A stretch of 39,168 bases of DNA. Origin: an uncultured Pelagibacteraceae bacterium (lineage in GTDB: Bacteria > Pseudomonadota > Alphaproteobacteria > Pelagibacterales > Pelagibacteraceae). This document shows, in pieces, positions 1 to 8,731 of the stretch (positions are counted from its first letter, which is position 1; the number at the start of each line of letters is the position of its first letter). A program made the translations under genes and the position numbers. The DNA lies in NCBI GenBank assembly GCA_902602655.1, contig CACKRM010000007.1, positions 1 through 39,168 on the forward strand, written 5' to 3'. The notes below the pieces were generated by a model. The model did not search any database. It was not told where the DNA came from and was given only the letters and a program-made list of their open reading frames with translations.

Positions 1-193
1 ATTCAGAAATTAATTGTAATTTGCTTGGAACTAGTTTTTTTTCTTTAGTTCCAAGAAACAACAATAGACATACACAGGCTGCACTTATAATCATAAAAAG
101 ACTAGCGTTAGTAAAGGATAGGTCTGCACCAGCTATTTTAATTTCTGGTCCAATTTTAAATACATTAAATTGGTGCATTGGGTTTGTTGCCAT
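1..193 (-). CDS. atpB: ATP synthase F0 subunit a, N-terminal fragment (runs off window start)
   Basis: Reverse-strand reading from the CAT at 191-193 gives MATNPMHQFNVFKIGPEIKIAGADLSFTNASLFMIISAACVCLLLF..., typical of the AtpB N-terminus; lies directly downstream of an AtpI-like gene. Confidence 0.85.
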   Translation of the reverse strand, partial: MATNPMHQFNVFKIGPEIKIAGADLSFTNASLFMIISAACVCLLLFLGTKEKKLVPSKLQLISE

Positions 194-205
194 TATTTAA
201 TCCTT

Positions 206-493
206 TTAATTATCCTTTTGCATATTTTTTGCTGTTTTAATTACATTCCATATTCCTGCCGCCGATCCCAAAAAAAAGAATGTTATCATTAACCATGGTT
301 TAGTACCAAAAGTCATATCTAAAATATAGCCAATTATTGTCCCAACAGCGACAGCAGAAACAAGCTCTGTGCCAAGTTTGAACGCATTTCCCATAAATAA
401 ACCTTTTTTCTCCCCATTGTCTTTGAAGGTTTTTTTATCTAACTCTGATTTTGCAATCTTTAGGCGAGTTTTGAAATCTTTTTCGTCTGGCAT
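206..493 (-). CDS. atpI: ATP synthase protein I-like (AtpI family)
   Basis: 95 aa with two TM segments (VGTIIGYILDMTFGTKPWLMITFFFLGSAAGIWNVIK); immediately upstream of atpB on the same strand. Confidence 0.8.
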   Translation of the reverse strand: MPDEKDFKTRLKIAKSELDKKTFKDNGEKKGLFMGNAFKLGTELVSAVAVGTIIGYILDMTFGTKPWLMITFFFLGSAAGIWNVIKTAKNMQKDN

Positions 494-499
494 AATTTT

Positions 500-3085
500 T
501 TAAGCAACTAGCTCTTCGGCTTTCTGTAAGTCAACAGCCACTAACTGGCTAACGCCTTTTTCTGGCATAGTAACTCCATACAATCTATGCATTCTAGACA
601 TTGTTAGAGCATGGTGAGAAATAATTACAAACTTAGTTCTAGTAATCTTAGTTAGTTCTTCTAACAATGAGCAAAATTTATTAACGTTGGCATCATCCAA
701 GGGTGCATCTACCTCATCCAAAACACAAATGGGGGAAGGATTTACAAGAAATACTGCAAAAACCAGAGCTAATGCTGTTAAAGCCTGCTCTCCACCTGAG
801 AGTAGAGTTATTGATTGCAGTCTTTTTCCTGGTGGCTGAACAAGCATCTCAAGACCAGCTTCCAAAGGATCCTCAGAGTCCACAAGTTCTAGTTTTGCAT
901 TTCCACCGCTAAATAATTTTGTATAAACTTCGCTAAACTTTCTATTAATTTTTTTGTAAGCGTCCAGCAACTTCTCTCTTCCTTTTTGATTTAATTCGTC
1001 AATACTTGTTTTTAATTTTACTATTGCAGAGTACAAATCCTCTCTATCATCTTCCATCTTTTTAATCTCATCTTTGTACTTTTGTGTTTCTTCATCAGCT
1101 CTTAAGTTAACAGATCCCAAAGCATCTCTTTGTTTAATTATCTTTTCTAATTTTCCTTCCTGATCTGTTATAGATGGATAATTCTCTGTACTTAAATCAC
1201 TTAAGTCTGAAACTGAAAGAAGACTACTCTCACTTTCTAACTTAAGTTCATTTTTTAGAGAGTATAAAATATCCTTTTTTCTTTTTTCAATACCATCAAC
1301 GGTTGCTTCGTTTCGCGCTTTATTTTCTCTTAAACTAGATAATTTTTCTTGAATTTCATTTATATTACTATTAATTGCATTAAACTTACCTTCAGCTTTT
1401 AATAAAGAACCTTCTAGTTCCTCAATATTTTTTTTGGTATTTTCAAGATTTTGGATATTTTGTCCTTTGTTAGTAGCTATTTTTTCTGGATTTTTTTGAT
1501 TTTCTGTAATTTCTAATTTTATTTGTTTTTTCCTATCATTTAATTCAACTGACATTTTTTCTGAATTAGATTTTAGATTTTTCCAATTCTCTAATTCAAT
1601 ATCTATATTTTTAATTCTTTCTTTCCTTTTTATTGAGTCATTTTTTAAAGTCTCATTTTTACTATACGATGTAGCATATTTTTCCTGTAAAGAAGTTATT
1701 TGACTAATATATTCCTTTAATGATGAAATAAAATTTGTAGTTTCCGAAGATTTAATTTTATCAATTTCAATATTTAAAATTTCCTCTATATTGTCTAAAT
1801 ATTCTTTAGCATTCTCCATTTTACCATTTTTGATATGGTCCTTGGTATCATTTACTTTCCTATTTAACTCCTCATACAATTTCAATTGTGTTTCATTGTC
1901 TAATAAATGTTTCATATCTTTAAAAAGTGAGTCGAGCTCAAATATTCCAGAGTCCAAATCTTGTTTTGAACTATCAAGTTTTGCCTCATAGTTTTTTTCT
2001 GTTTCCAAGAGACCTTTTTCAGTTTTTATTAAATCACTTTTTTCTTCTGAGATTCTTTTTTCATTTAAAGTTGAGTCTAAAGTAATACTTTTTTCCCTTT
2101 CTAAATCTGAGTCAACTTCTTCTAAAGATTTTTGCAGTTTTATTTGAACACTTTTGATTCTAGCTTCCTCTTTATCTAAATTTGTCATATCTAAATTTAT
2201 TTTTTGTAATTTTGCCAAATTTTCCATCTTTCTATCTCGAAGGGGAGCGAGCCTACTATTTTCTTCTTTAAGTAAATCGTTATTATGGTTTAAATCAATT
2301 TTTACAGCACTTATTTCATCTTCAAGTTCACTTAGTTTTTCTTCAATTTTTTTCTTTTCATTTTCAATTTCTGATAATTTTAAAAAATATAGACCTGCTT
2401 GAATACTTTTTATATCTTTTGAAATCTCTTTATATCGTGTTGCTTCCTCAGCTTGTTTTTTTAAATTTTCTAATTGTTTTTCTTGTTGTTTTTTTAATTC
2501 ATCTGCTCTTTTTAAATTATTTTCTGCAGCGTTTAATCTTGTTTCAGCCTCATGTCTTCTAGCATGGATCCCTGAAATTCCTGCAGCTTCTTCTAATATG
2601 GATCTTCGCTCAATAGGTTTGGATGTAACTAACATTCCAATCTTTCCTTGACTTATTAATGAAGGAGAGTGAGCTCCAGTCGATAAATCAGCAAAAAAGG
2701 TTTGAGCGTCTCTCGCTCTGACTTCTTTTTGATTAATAAAATATTTTGATCCCTTATCTCTTTCAATTCTTCTTGAGACAATAATTTCTTCTAATTCATT
2801 ATATTGCGACGGGCCCTCTTTCTGTTTGTTATCCAAATAAATAGATACCTCTGAAATATTTTTTTGTGGTTTATTTGATGTTCCAGAAAAAATAACATCT
2901 TCCATTCCAGAACCTCTCATACTTTTTGCTGAAGTCTCACCCATACACCATCTTAAAGCTTCGACAATATTTGATTTTCCACATCCATTTGGTCCGACTA
3001 CACCAGTTAAACCCTCTTCAATTAAAAATGAAGTTTTATCAAAAAAGGATTTAAAACCTGAAAGTTCTAGTTTTTTAAATTTCAT
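500..3085 (-). CDS. smc: Chromosome segregation protein SMC (short form)
   Basis: Walker A GPNGCGKSN, signature LLSGGEQALTALAL, Walker B ICVLDEVDAPLDDANV, long coiled coil; 861 aa. Confidence 0.95.
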   Translation of the reverse strand: MKFKKLELSGFKSFFDKTSFLIEEGLTGVVGPNGCGKSNIVEALRWCMGETSAKSMRGSGMEDVIFSGTSNKPQKNISEVSIYLDNKQKEGPSQYNELEEIIVSRRIERDKGSKYFINQKEVRARDAQTFFADLSTGAHSPSLISQGKIGMLVTSKPIERRSILEEAAGISGIHARRHEAETRLNAAENNLKRADELKKQQEKQLENLKKQAEEATRYKEISKDIKSIQAGLYFLKLSEIENEKKKIEEKLSELEDEISAVKIDLNHNNDLLKEENSRLAPLRDRKMENLAKLQKINLDMTNLDKEEARIKSVQIKLQKSLEEVDSDLEREKSITLDSTLNEKRISEEKSDLIKTEKGLLETEKNYEAKLDSSKQDLDSGIFELDSLFKDMKHLLDNETQLKLYEELNRKVNDTKDHIKNGKMENAKEYLDNIEEILNIEIDKIKSSETTNFISSLKEYISQITSLQEKYATSYSKNETLKNDSIKRKERIKNIDIELENWKNLKSNSEKMSVELNDRKKQIKLEITENQKNPEKIATNKGQNIQNLENTKKNIEELEGSLLKAEGKFNAINSNINEIQEKLSSLRENKARNEATVDGIEKRKKDILYSLKNELKLESESSLLSVSDLSDLSTENYPSITDQEGKLEKIIKQRDALGSVNLRADEETQKYKDEIKKMEDDREDLYSAIVKLKTSIDELNQKGREKLLDAYKKINRKFSEVYTKLFSGGNAKLELVDSEDPLEAGLEMLVQPPGKRLQSITLLSGGEQALTALALVFAVFLVNPSPICVLDEVDAPLDDANVNKFCSLLEELTKITRTKFVIISHHALTMSRMHRLYGVTMPEKGVSQLVAVDLQKAEELVA

Positions 3086-3087
3086 AT

Positions 3088-3687
3088 TTATAAAAATTTT
3101 TCAATTTCTTTTTTGAAGTGCTTATAGTTATGTTTCCCTTCATACTTTTTTTCATTGATAAAAATTGTTGGAGTAGAGCTAATTTTAAATCTCTTTTTTG
3201 CATCAATTAATTTTTCTAAAATTTTTTCTTGAATATTATCATCTTTTAAACACGAATTCATATCCTCTTCTTTCAACCCTGATTTTTCACCGATTTTTTT
3301 AAGTGCTTTATTTATATCACCAATATTACTTCCTGACGCCCAATTTCTTTGCTCTTTATATAAATTAGTTAATAACTCAAATCTTTTTTCTTTATTATCA
3401 ATGCAATGTAGAATTTTTTCAGCATTAAGGGCTTTTATTTCAAGTGGAAAGCTATGATGTTCAAATTTAACAATATCTTTTAGCGAATTGTCATTTTTCA
3501 ATGAAACAATAACTTTCGCATGAAAATTTGCACAGTGAGGACAGGTCAAAGATGAATAAACTTTAACAATTAGTTGTTCGGCTTTTACGTTATTTTTTGG
3601 AGTTTTTTCGCAAGCTGATAAAAAAATAACTATAAAAAATATGCCGATGATATTGAAAAAAAATTTATAAAGAAAATTGTTAGTCAT
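3088..3687 (-). CDS. DsbA/thioredoxin-like lipoprotein (thiol:disulfide interchange family)
   Basis: N-terminal hydrophobic segment with lipobox-like LSAC; CPHC redox motif (SSLTCPHCANFH); cis-Pro region SSTPTIFIN. Confidence 0.85.
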   Translation of the reverse strand: MTNNFLYKFFFNIIGIFFIVIFLSACEKTPKNNVKAEQLIVKVYSSLTCPHCANFHAKVIVSLKNDNSLKDIVKFEHHSFPLEIKALNAEKILHCIDNKEKRFELLTNLYKEQRNWASGSNIGDINKALKKIGEKSGLKEEDMNSCLKDDNIQEKILEKLIDAKKRFKISSTPTIFINEKKYEGKHNYKHFKKEIEKFL

Positions 3688-4171
3688 TTTTATTTTTATA
3701 TGCTTTCAGAATACTACTCAATTTTTTCTTTAACTCTGGATTATTTATTTTATCAACTTTACTCAATAACTTTTTATCAAGTTTCTTTGGGTGTGCATTT
3801 CTTTTATTTAAATCTAATTTTTCTTTTATAATTCTTAATTTTATTTCTTTAATACACTTATAGCCAAAAAAACTATTAATTTTATCAATGATCTCATTTT
3901 TACTGTACTCAACTTCTAATTCATTTCCGTGCATTACGTTTAAAGTTAAAATTCCATTATTCATCTCTCTGCTCATTTTTATAGTTTTAGGGTAACAAAT
4001 ATTTGAAATTTCCTTTCCAACCATTTTGGTCCAATTATTAACAATATTAGAAAAGTTATACCCACCTTTTTTAAGGATTTTTTTTAATCCATGTGGCATA
4101 GAGCTAGAAAGCGGTCTTAAGCCTTGTAAGAAATTTTGGCTTTTATTACTATTAATTTTTTTGTTATGCAT
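3680..4171 (-). CDS. DUF721/DciA-like protein
   Basis: 163 aa; WTKMVGKEISNICYPKTIKM...GILTLNVMHGNELEVEYSKNEIIDKIN pattern typical of DUF721; neighbours mutY and smc. Confidence 0.7.
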   Translation of the reverse strand: MHNKKINSNKSQNFLQGLRPLSSSMPHGLKKILKKGGYNFSNIVNNWTKMVGKEISNICYPKTIKMSREMNNGILTLNVMHGNELEVEYSKNEIIDKINSFFGYKCIKEIKLRIIKEKLDLNKRNAHPKKLDKKLLSKVDKINNPELKKKLSSILKAYKNKND

Positions 4172-5167
4172 ATAAATTTTAATTTACCAAAAAAAATTCT
4201 AGCTTGGTATGATAATAACAAGCGACATCTTCCATGGCGTGTTGGTAAAAGATCAACAAAAAAGCTCTATTACAGACTTTTAAGTGAATTTATGTTGCAA
4301 CAAACTCAAGTTAAAACAGTTATTCCCCATTTTCAAAAATTCACAAAAAAAATTAAAACTTTAAATTCTCTTTCAATGTGTAGTGAAAAAAAAATTTTAA
4401 AACTATGGGAAGGCCTTGGATATTATAGAAGAGCAAAAAATCTCTTATCAACTTCAAAGATTTTAGTAAAAAGATATAATTCAAAATTACCTAAAACGAT
4501 AGACAAAGTTAAAGAATTACCAGGTATTGGAAATTACACTGCAAATGCACTTTTAGGCTTAGTTTATAATCAACCAGTTATTGCACTAGATGGAAATGTT
4601 AAAAGGGTTTTTTCTAGAATTATTAATAAAGACGAAAATAAAATAAATTTTGAAAAATTTTTTGATTTAAATAAATCTAAATTATTTAATGAAAAAAGAA
4701 ATTCTGACTTTGTTGAAGCTTTAATGGAATTTGGGGCATTGATTTGCAAGCCTAAAGATCCAGAATGTAAAATTTGTAGTTTGAATAAATCTTGTAAATA
4801 TTTTAACTCTTCAAGAAAATTTAAAAAAAATAAGAATAAGATTATAAAAAATAGATATTATAATATTTTTTGTTATATAAATAAAAAAAAACAAATTGCA
4901 TTAACAAAAAAAAATAATCTTGGATTTCTTAATGAATTTAACTTACCTGAAATTAAAGATGGAAAAAATATCCTCATTACTAAAGACTGGAAATTTTTAA
5001 AAAAATATAATAACTCTATTTCGAATAAAAAATTAAGTATAAACTTGTATTATAAATTTTCAAATACAAAACCCAAATCATTTACTTGGCACTCAATTGA
5101 AAAAAATAAAGAATTTATACCATCGTTCACAAAAAAAATTTTTAATCAGGTATCAATTTTATTTTAA
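4166..5167 (+). CDS. mutY: A/G-specific adenine glycosylase
   Basis: HLPWR, LSEFMLQQTQVKTVIPHF, ELPGIGNYTANALLG (HhH-GPD), CX6CX2CX5C Fe-S loop. Start set at the internal ATG 4166 rather than the ORF-track 4136. Confidence 0.93.
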   Translation: MHINFNLPKKILAWYDNNKRHLPWRVGKRSTKKLYYRLLSEFMLQQTQVKTVIPHFQKFTKKIKTLNSLSMCSEKKILKLWEGLGYYRRAKNLLSTSKILVKRYNSKLPKTIDKVKELPGIGNYTANALLGLVYNQPVIALDGNVKRVFSRIINKDENKINFEKFFDLNKSKLFNEKRNSDFVEALMEFGALICKPKDPECKICSLNKSCKYFNSSRKFKKNKNKIIKNRYYNIFCYINKKKQIALTKKNNLGFLNEFNLPEIKDGKNILITKDWKFLKKYNNSISNKKLSINLYYKFSNTKPKSFTWHSIEKNKEFIPSFTKKIFNQVSILF

Positions 5168-6300
5168 TGAAAAAGAAAGTTGCAATAATTGGCGCTGGTA
5201 TCGCAGGACTTACTTTAGCAAATTTCTTAAAAAAAAATTCTAAATTTGAATTTATGCTTTACGAAAAAGAAAAAAGTTTACCGCTCGAAGAAGGTTTTGG
5301 AATACAATTAGCTACCAACAGTATTTCAATTTTAAATCAAATAGGTTTTAATAAAATAAATTCAGAAAATATTTTTCATCCGAAAAATTTAGACTTTTAC
5401 ACAATTAAAAATAAGAAAGTTTGTGATTTAGATCTGAGCCAATTTAATTCAGAAAACCATAAATATACAACTTTAAAAAGATCAACCTTAATAGAGTTTT
5501 TAAAAGATGAGATTTACTCTCAAAATTTAAGATTTGGAAAACAAATTAAAGAAGTAAGAGAATTAAAAGGAAAAATTTTAATAAAGTTTGATGACAACAC
5601 AAATGATCTTGTAGATTTCTTAATAGGCGCTGACGGTATTTTTTCAAACACTAAATCTTTTTTTGAGACTAATAAAAATAAACCCAAGTTCAAAAATGCG
5701 ATAGCCATCAGATTATTGCTTCAATCAAAAAAAAATTTAGAAATTGATGAAAAAAATATAAGTATATTTATGGGTTCAAATATGCATTTAGTAGTTTATC
5801 CAATAAATAAAAAAAAAGAATTAAATTTAGTCTGTGTTATAAGAACCAAAAGTTATAACCCTTCTAATATTTTAACTTTGATAGAACGAGAGGTTTTAAG
5901 CCAAAATCATAACTTAAAAGACTTGTTTAAAAGCAATTTTAAATCGTGGCCTTTGTATTCAACATCTAAAATAATCCCTTCAACTAATAGGAAAGTTTTT
6001 TATATTGGAGATGCATTTAATGGCTTTTTACCCACTTTAGCTCAAGGTGCAGGACAATCAATTGAGAGTGCTTTTGAATTATTTAACTTAATCAAAGATG
6101 ATAATTTAAATGCTTCAAATCTTTATTTTAAAACAAGATTAGCAAGAGTAAAAACTATAGGCAGAAGATCAAACTTTAATTTTTTTGCATTTCATTTTTC
6201 AACTTCTATTATGCAAAAAATAAGAAATTATTTTTTAAGGTTCCTGATTAAGAGAAAAGGTTTTATAAATAGTTATCTTGGAACGATTTATAAAAATTAG
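5167..6300 (+). CDS. FAD-dependent monooxygenase (UbiH/salicylate hydroxylase-like)
   Basis: GAGIAGLTLANFL dinucleotide-binding motif; GDAFNGFLPTLAQGAGQSIESAFEL second FAD motif. Confidence 0.85.
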   Translation: MKKKVAIIGAGIAGLTLANFLKKNSKFEFMLYEKEKSLPLEEGFGIQLATNSISILNQIGFNKINSENIFHPKNLDFYTIKNKKVCDLDLSQFNSENHKYTTLKRSTLIEFLKDEIYSQNLRFGKQIKEVRELKGKILIKFDDNTNDLVDFLIGADGIFSNTKSFFETNKNKPKFKNAIAIRLLLQSKKNLEIDEKNISIFMGSNMHLVVYPINKKKELNLVCVIRTKSYNPSNILTLIEREVLSQNHNLKDLFKSNFKSWPLYSTSKIIPSTNRKVFYIGDAFNGFLPTLAQGAGQSIESAFELFNLIKDDNLNASNLYFKTRLARVKTIGRRSNFNFFAFHFSTSIMQKIRNYFLRFLIKRKGFINSYLGTIYKN

Positions 6301-7370
6301 GTCTGTTTTGTAGATATAAATTTCTGTCTTAAACTATCAATTAGCACAGTAGATCCATTTATATTGCAATACCAGTAGGTCCATCCATTATAACTTTCAG
6401 TGCCCATAATCTTAGCAGCTACTTTATGTATAGATCCTTCGGACTCCTTATATTTTATACTTCCATCAACCATAATTTTAGCATTAATTTTCTTTTCAGT
6501 ATCAAATAGTGTAGTACCTGGTTTTAAAATTCCTAGTTCAACCAAAGAACCAAAAGGGACTCTTGGTTTAGACTTATTGTTTTCAATTATGTCTAGATAA
6601 TTGTCTTCAATTTTCTTAGTTTTGTTAATTCTATCCTGAGCTGCTTTAAAATATTTTTTATCTTTTTCTATACCAAAATAATTTCTACCCAATTTCTTTG
6701 CCACAACAGCAGTAGTGCCAGTACCTATAAAAGGATCAAATATAGTATCACCTTTGTTTGTGGTAGCTAGTATAATTCTATGAAGAAGAGCTTCGGGTTT
6801 TTGTGTTGAGTGAATTTTTTTACCATCTTTTTTTAATCTTTCTTTTCCATTACAAATTGGAAGCATCCAGTCCGACCTCATTTGTAAATCATCATTTAAA
6901 CATTTCAATGATTGATAATTAAAAGTGTATTTTGATTTTTTGCTCTTTGATGCCCAAATTAATGTTTCATGAGCGTTAGTAAATCTTGTGCCCCTAAAGT
7001 TAGGCATTGGATTATTTTTTCTCCAAATCACGTCGTTTAATAACCAGAAATTTAAATTTTGCAAATGATAACCAAGACGAAAAATGTTATGGTAAGTTCC
7101 TATAACCCAAATACTTCCATTGTCTTTTAGAATTCTTTTACATTCTATTAACCATGATTTGCAAAAATCATCATAGTGTTTGAAATTTTTGAACCGATCC
7201 CACTTGTCATTAACACCTTTTACTTTACTAGCATCAGGTCTAGTTAAAGTTTCACCAATCTGCATGTTGTATGGAGGGTCAGCAAAAACAAGTTCGAAAG
7301 TTTTGTCTGGAATTTTTTTTAATTCTTCTAAACAATTTCCGTTTATAATATTATTAAAAACTTTTGACAT
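6297..7370 (-). CDS. ccrM: Orphan adenine-specific DNA methyltransferase, CcrM-like (predicted GANTC)
   Basis: ADPPYNMQ catalytic motif, FDPFIGTGTTAVVAKKLGRNYFGIE SAM motif, C-terminal RAMA-like domain (VPFGSLVELGILKPGTTLFD...). No restriction gene nearby. ATG 7370 preferred over the TTG at 7382. Confidence 0.9.
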   Translation of the reverse strand: MSKVFNNIINGNCLEELKKIPDKTFELVFADPPYNMQIGETLTRPDASKVKGVNDKWDRFKNFKHYDDFCKSWLIECKRILKDNGSIWVIGTYHNIFRLGYHLQNLNFWLLNDVIWRKNNPMPNFRGTRFTNAHETLIWASKSKKSKYTFNYQSLKCLNDDLQMRSDWMLPICNGKERLKKDGKKIHSTQKPEALLHRIILATTNKGDTIFDPFIGTGTTAVVAKKLGRNYFGIEKDKKYFKAAQDRINKTKKIEDNYLDIIENNKSKPRVPFGSLVELGILKPGTTLFDTEKKINAKIMVDGSIKYKESEGSIHKVAAKIMGTESYNGWTYWYCNINGSTVLIDSLRQKFISTKQT

Positions 7371-7375
7371 TTTAA

Positions 7376-7396
7376 GATTCAACCTTAAATTGAATC
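7376..7396. repeat. Inverted repeat GATTCAA-N7-TTGAATC, each arm containing a GANTC site
   Basis: Read directly: gattcaa (7376-7382), ccttaaa, ttgaatc (7390-7396), just upstream of the predicted ccrM start; a third GANTC (gagtc) at 7425-7429. Confidence 0.85.
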
Positions 7397-7447
7397 GACG
7401 GTCAAATTATTTTTAAGAAAAAAAGAGTCCTCTTGTGTTTTAAAATT

Positions 7448-8038
7448 TTATTTTGACAATATCTTGTGTATCGGTTTAAAGGATTTTCTATGATGGGAGG
7501 TGATGCCAAATTTCCTTAAACCCTCCATATGTGCTTTTGTTCCATATCCAAAATTTCTTTCCCAAGCATAATTTTTATATTTTTTAGACAATTTAATCAT
7601 TAATAAGTCTCGATAAACTTTAGCTATAATCGAGGCAGCACTAATAGATTTTATTTTTTCATCTCCATTAATAATTGTTTTATAATTTTTTATTCCTTTA
7701 GGAGAAAAATTTCCATCAATTAAAATTAATTCAGGATTGATTGGCAGTTTATCAATTGCTCTTTTCATTGAAAGCAAGGAAGCTTGCAGAATATTAAAAG
7801 TTAAAATTTCTTTAACCGAAGCTATACCTATTGAATAATGAGAGCATAATTTTATATGTTCTGCTATTTTTACACGATTTTTAAAGTTAATTTTTTTTGA
7901 GTCTCTTAACAGTTTTAAATCAATATTTTCATTTAAAATTACAGCTGCTGAAACCACAGGACCAGCTAAACATCCTCTTCCTACTTCATCAACTCCAGCT
8001 ATAATTTTTTTATGTTTCAATTTTAGTTTTGAGATCAA
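7448..8038 (-). CDS. rnhB: Ribonuclease HII
   Basis: GVDEVGRGCLAGPVVSAAV; LILIDGN; SAASIIAKVYRD. Confidence 0.95.
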   Translation of the reverse strand: MISKLKLKHKKIIAGVDEVGRGCLAGPVVSAAVILNENIDLKLLRDSKKINFKNRVKIAEHIKLCSHYSIGIASVKEILTFNILQASLLSMKRAIDKLPINPELILIDGNFSPKGIKNYKTIINGDEKIKSISAASIIAKVYRDLLMIKLSKKYKNYAWERNFGYGTKAHMEGLRKFGITSHHRKSFKPIHKILSK

Positions 8039-8723
8039 ATAATTTTTTTCTTATCATTTTAAGATCAATCCATGCAAGTTTCTTTTGATCAGGCTGTCTC
8101 ATTAAAAAGGCAGGATGGAAAGATGCTATTACTTCGGTTTTACATAAACCAATTTGTTTTTGAGTCCATTTACCTCTGGCCTTAGAAATAACCTCTTGAT
8201 TTCCAATTATAGCGTTTAGAGCTGTACTTCCGAGAAGAACTAAAATTTTTGGGTTTATTATTTCAATATGCTTAGTCAAAAAAGGTAGATATCTTTTTAT
8301 TTCTTCTTCAGAAGGCTTTCTATTCATCGGAGGTCTATAATTAACAACATTGGAAATATATACATTCTGTCTATTTAAATTAATTGAATTCAACATTTTA
8401 TCTAAAAGTTGACCCGCTCTTCCTACAAAGGGCAAACCTTCCTTATCTTCATTGGCCCCAGGGCCTTCTCCGATAATCATTACTGATGCGTCAGGATTTC
8501 CATCTGCAAAGACTAGATTATTTGCATTTTTTTTTAATTCACAGTTTTTTATTGAGCTAATTGTTATAATAAGTTTTTCAAGTTTTTCTAATTTTTTCTT
8601 GTTTGTAGCAAAAGGTTTTTTGTTATACCTATTTATTGATTGATTATTATAAACTAGGTTATAATTTATCAAATTGTAATATTTTACAAGTTTTGCAAAT
8701 TTATTATTAATTTTTTTTGTCAT
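8010..8723 (-). CDS. Uracil-DNA glycosylase, family 4-like (Fe-S)
   Basis: IIGEGPGANEDKEGLPFVGRAGQLLDKML, NVVNYRPP, ASFHPAFLMRQP. Confidence 0.9.
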   Translation of the reverse strand: MTKKINNKFAKLVKYYNLINYNLVYNNQSINRYNKKPFATNKKKLEKLEKLIITISSIKNCELKKNANNLVFADGNPDASVMIIGEGPGANEDKEGLPFVGRAGQLLDKMLNSINLNRQNVYISNVVNYRPPMNRKPSEEEIKRYLPFLTKHIEIINPKILVLLGSTALNAIIGNQEVISKARGKWTQKQIGLCKTEVIASFHPAFLMRQPDQKKLAWIDLKMIRKKLFDLKTKIET

Positions 8724-8731
8724 ATTATATT

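Noticed and set aside
703-2402. Plus-strand ORFs of 66-82 aa (703-912, 1791-1991, 2154-2402)
   Set aside because: Antisense to the confidently assigned smc coding sequence; no recognisable family; expected chance open frames.
6297-7370. Restriction-modification system around the DNA methylase
   Set aside because: No endonuclease or specificity gene adjacent; RAMA-like C-terminus and family resemblance favour an orphan CcrM-type regulatory methylase.
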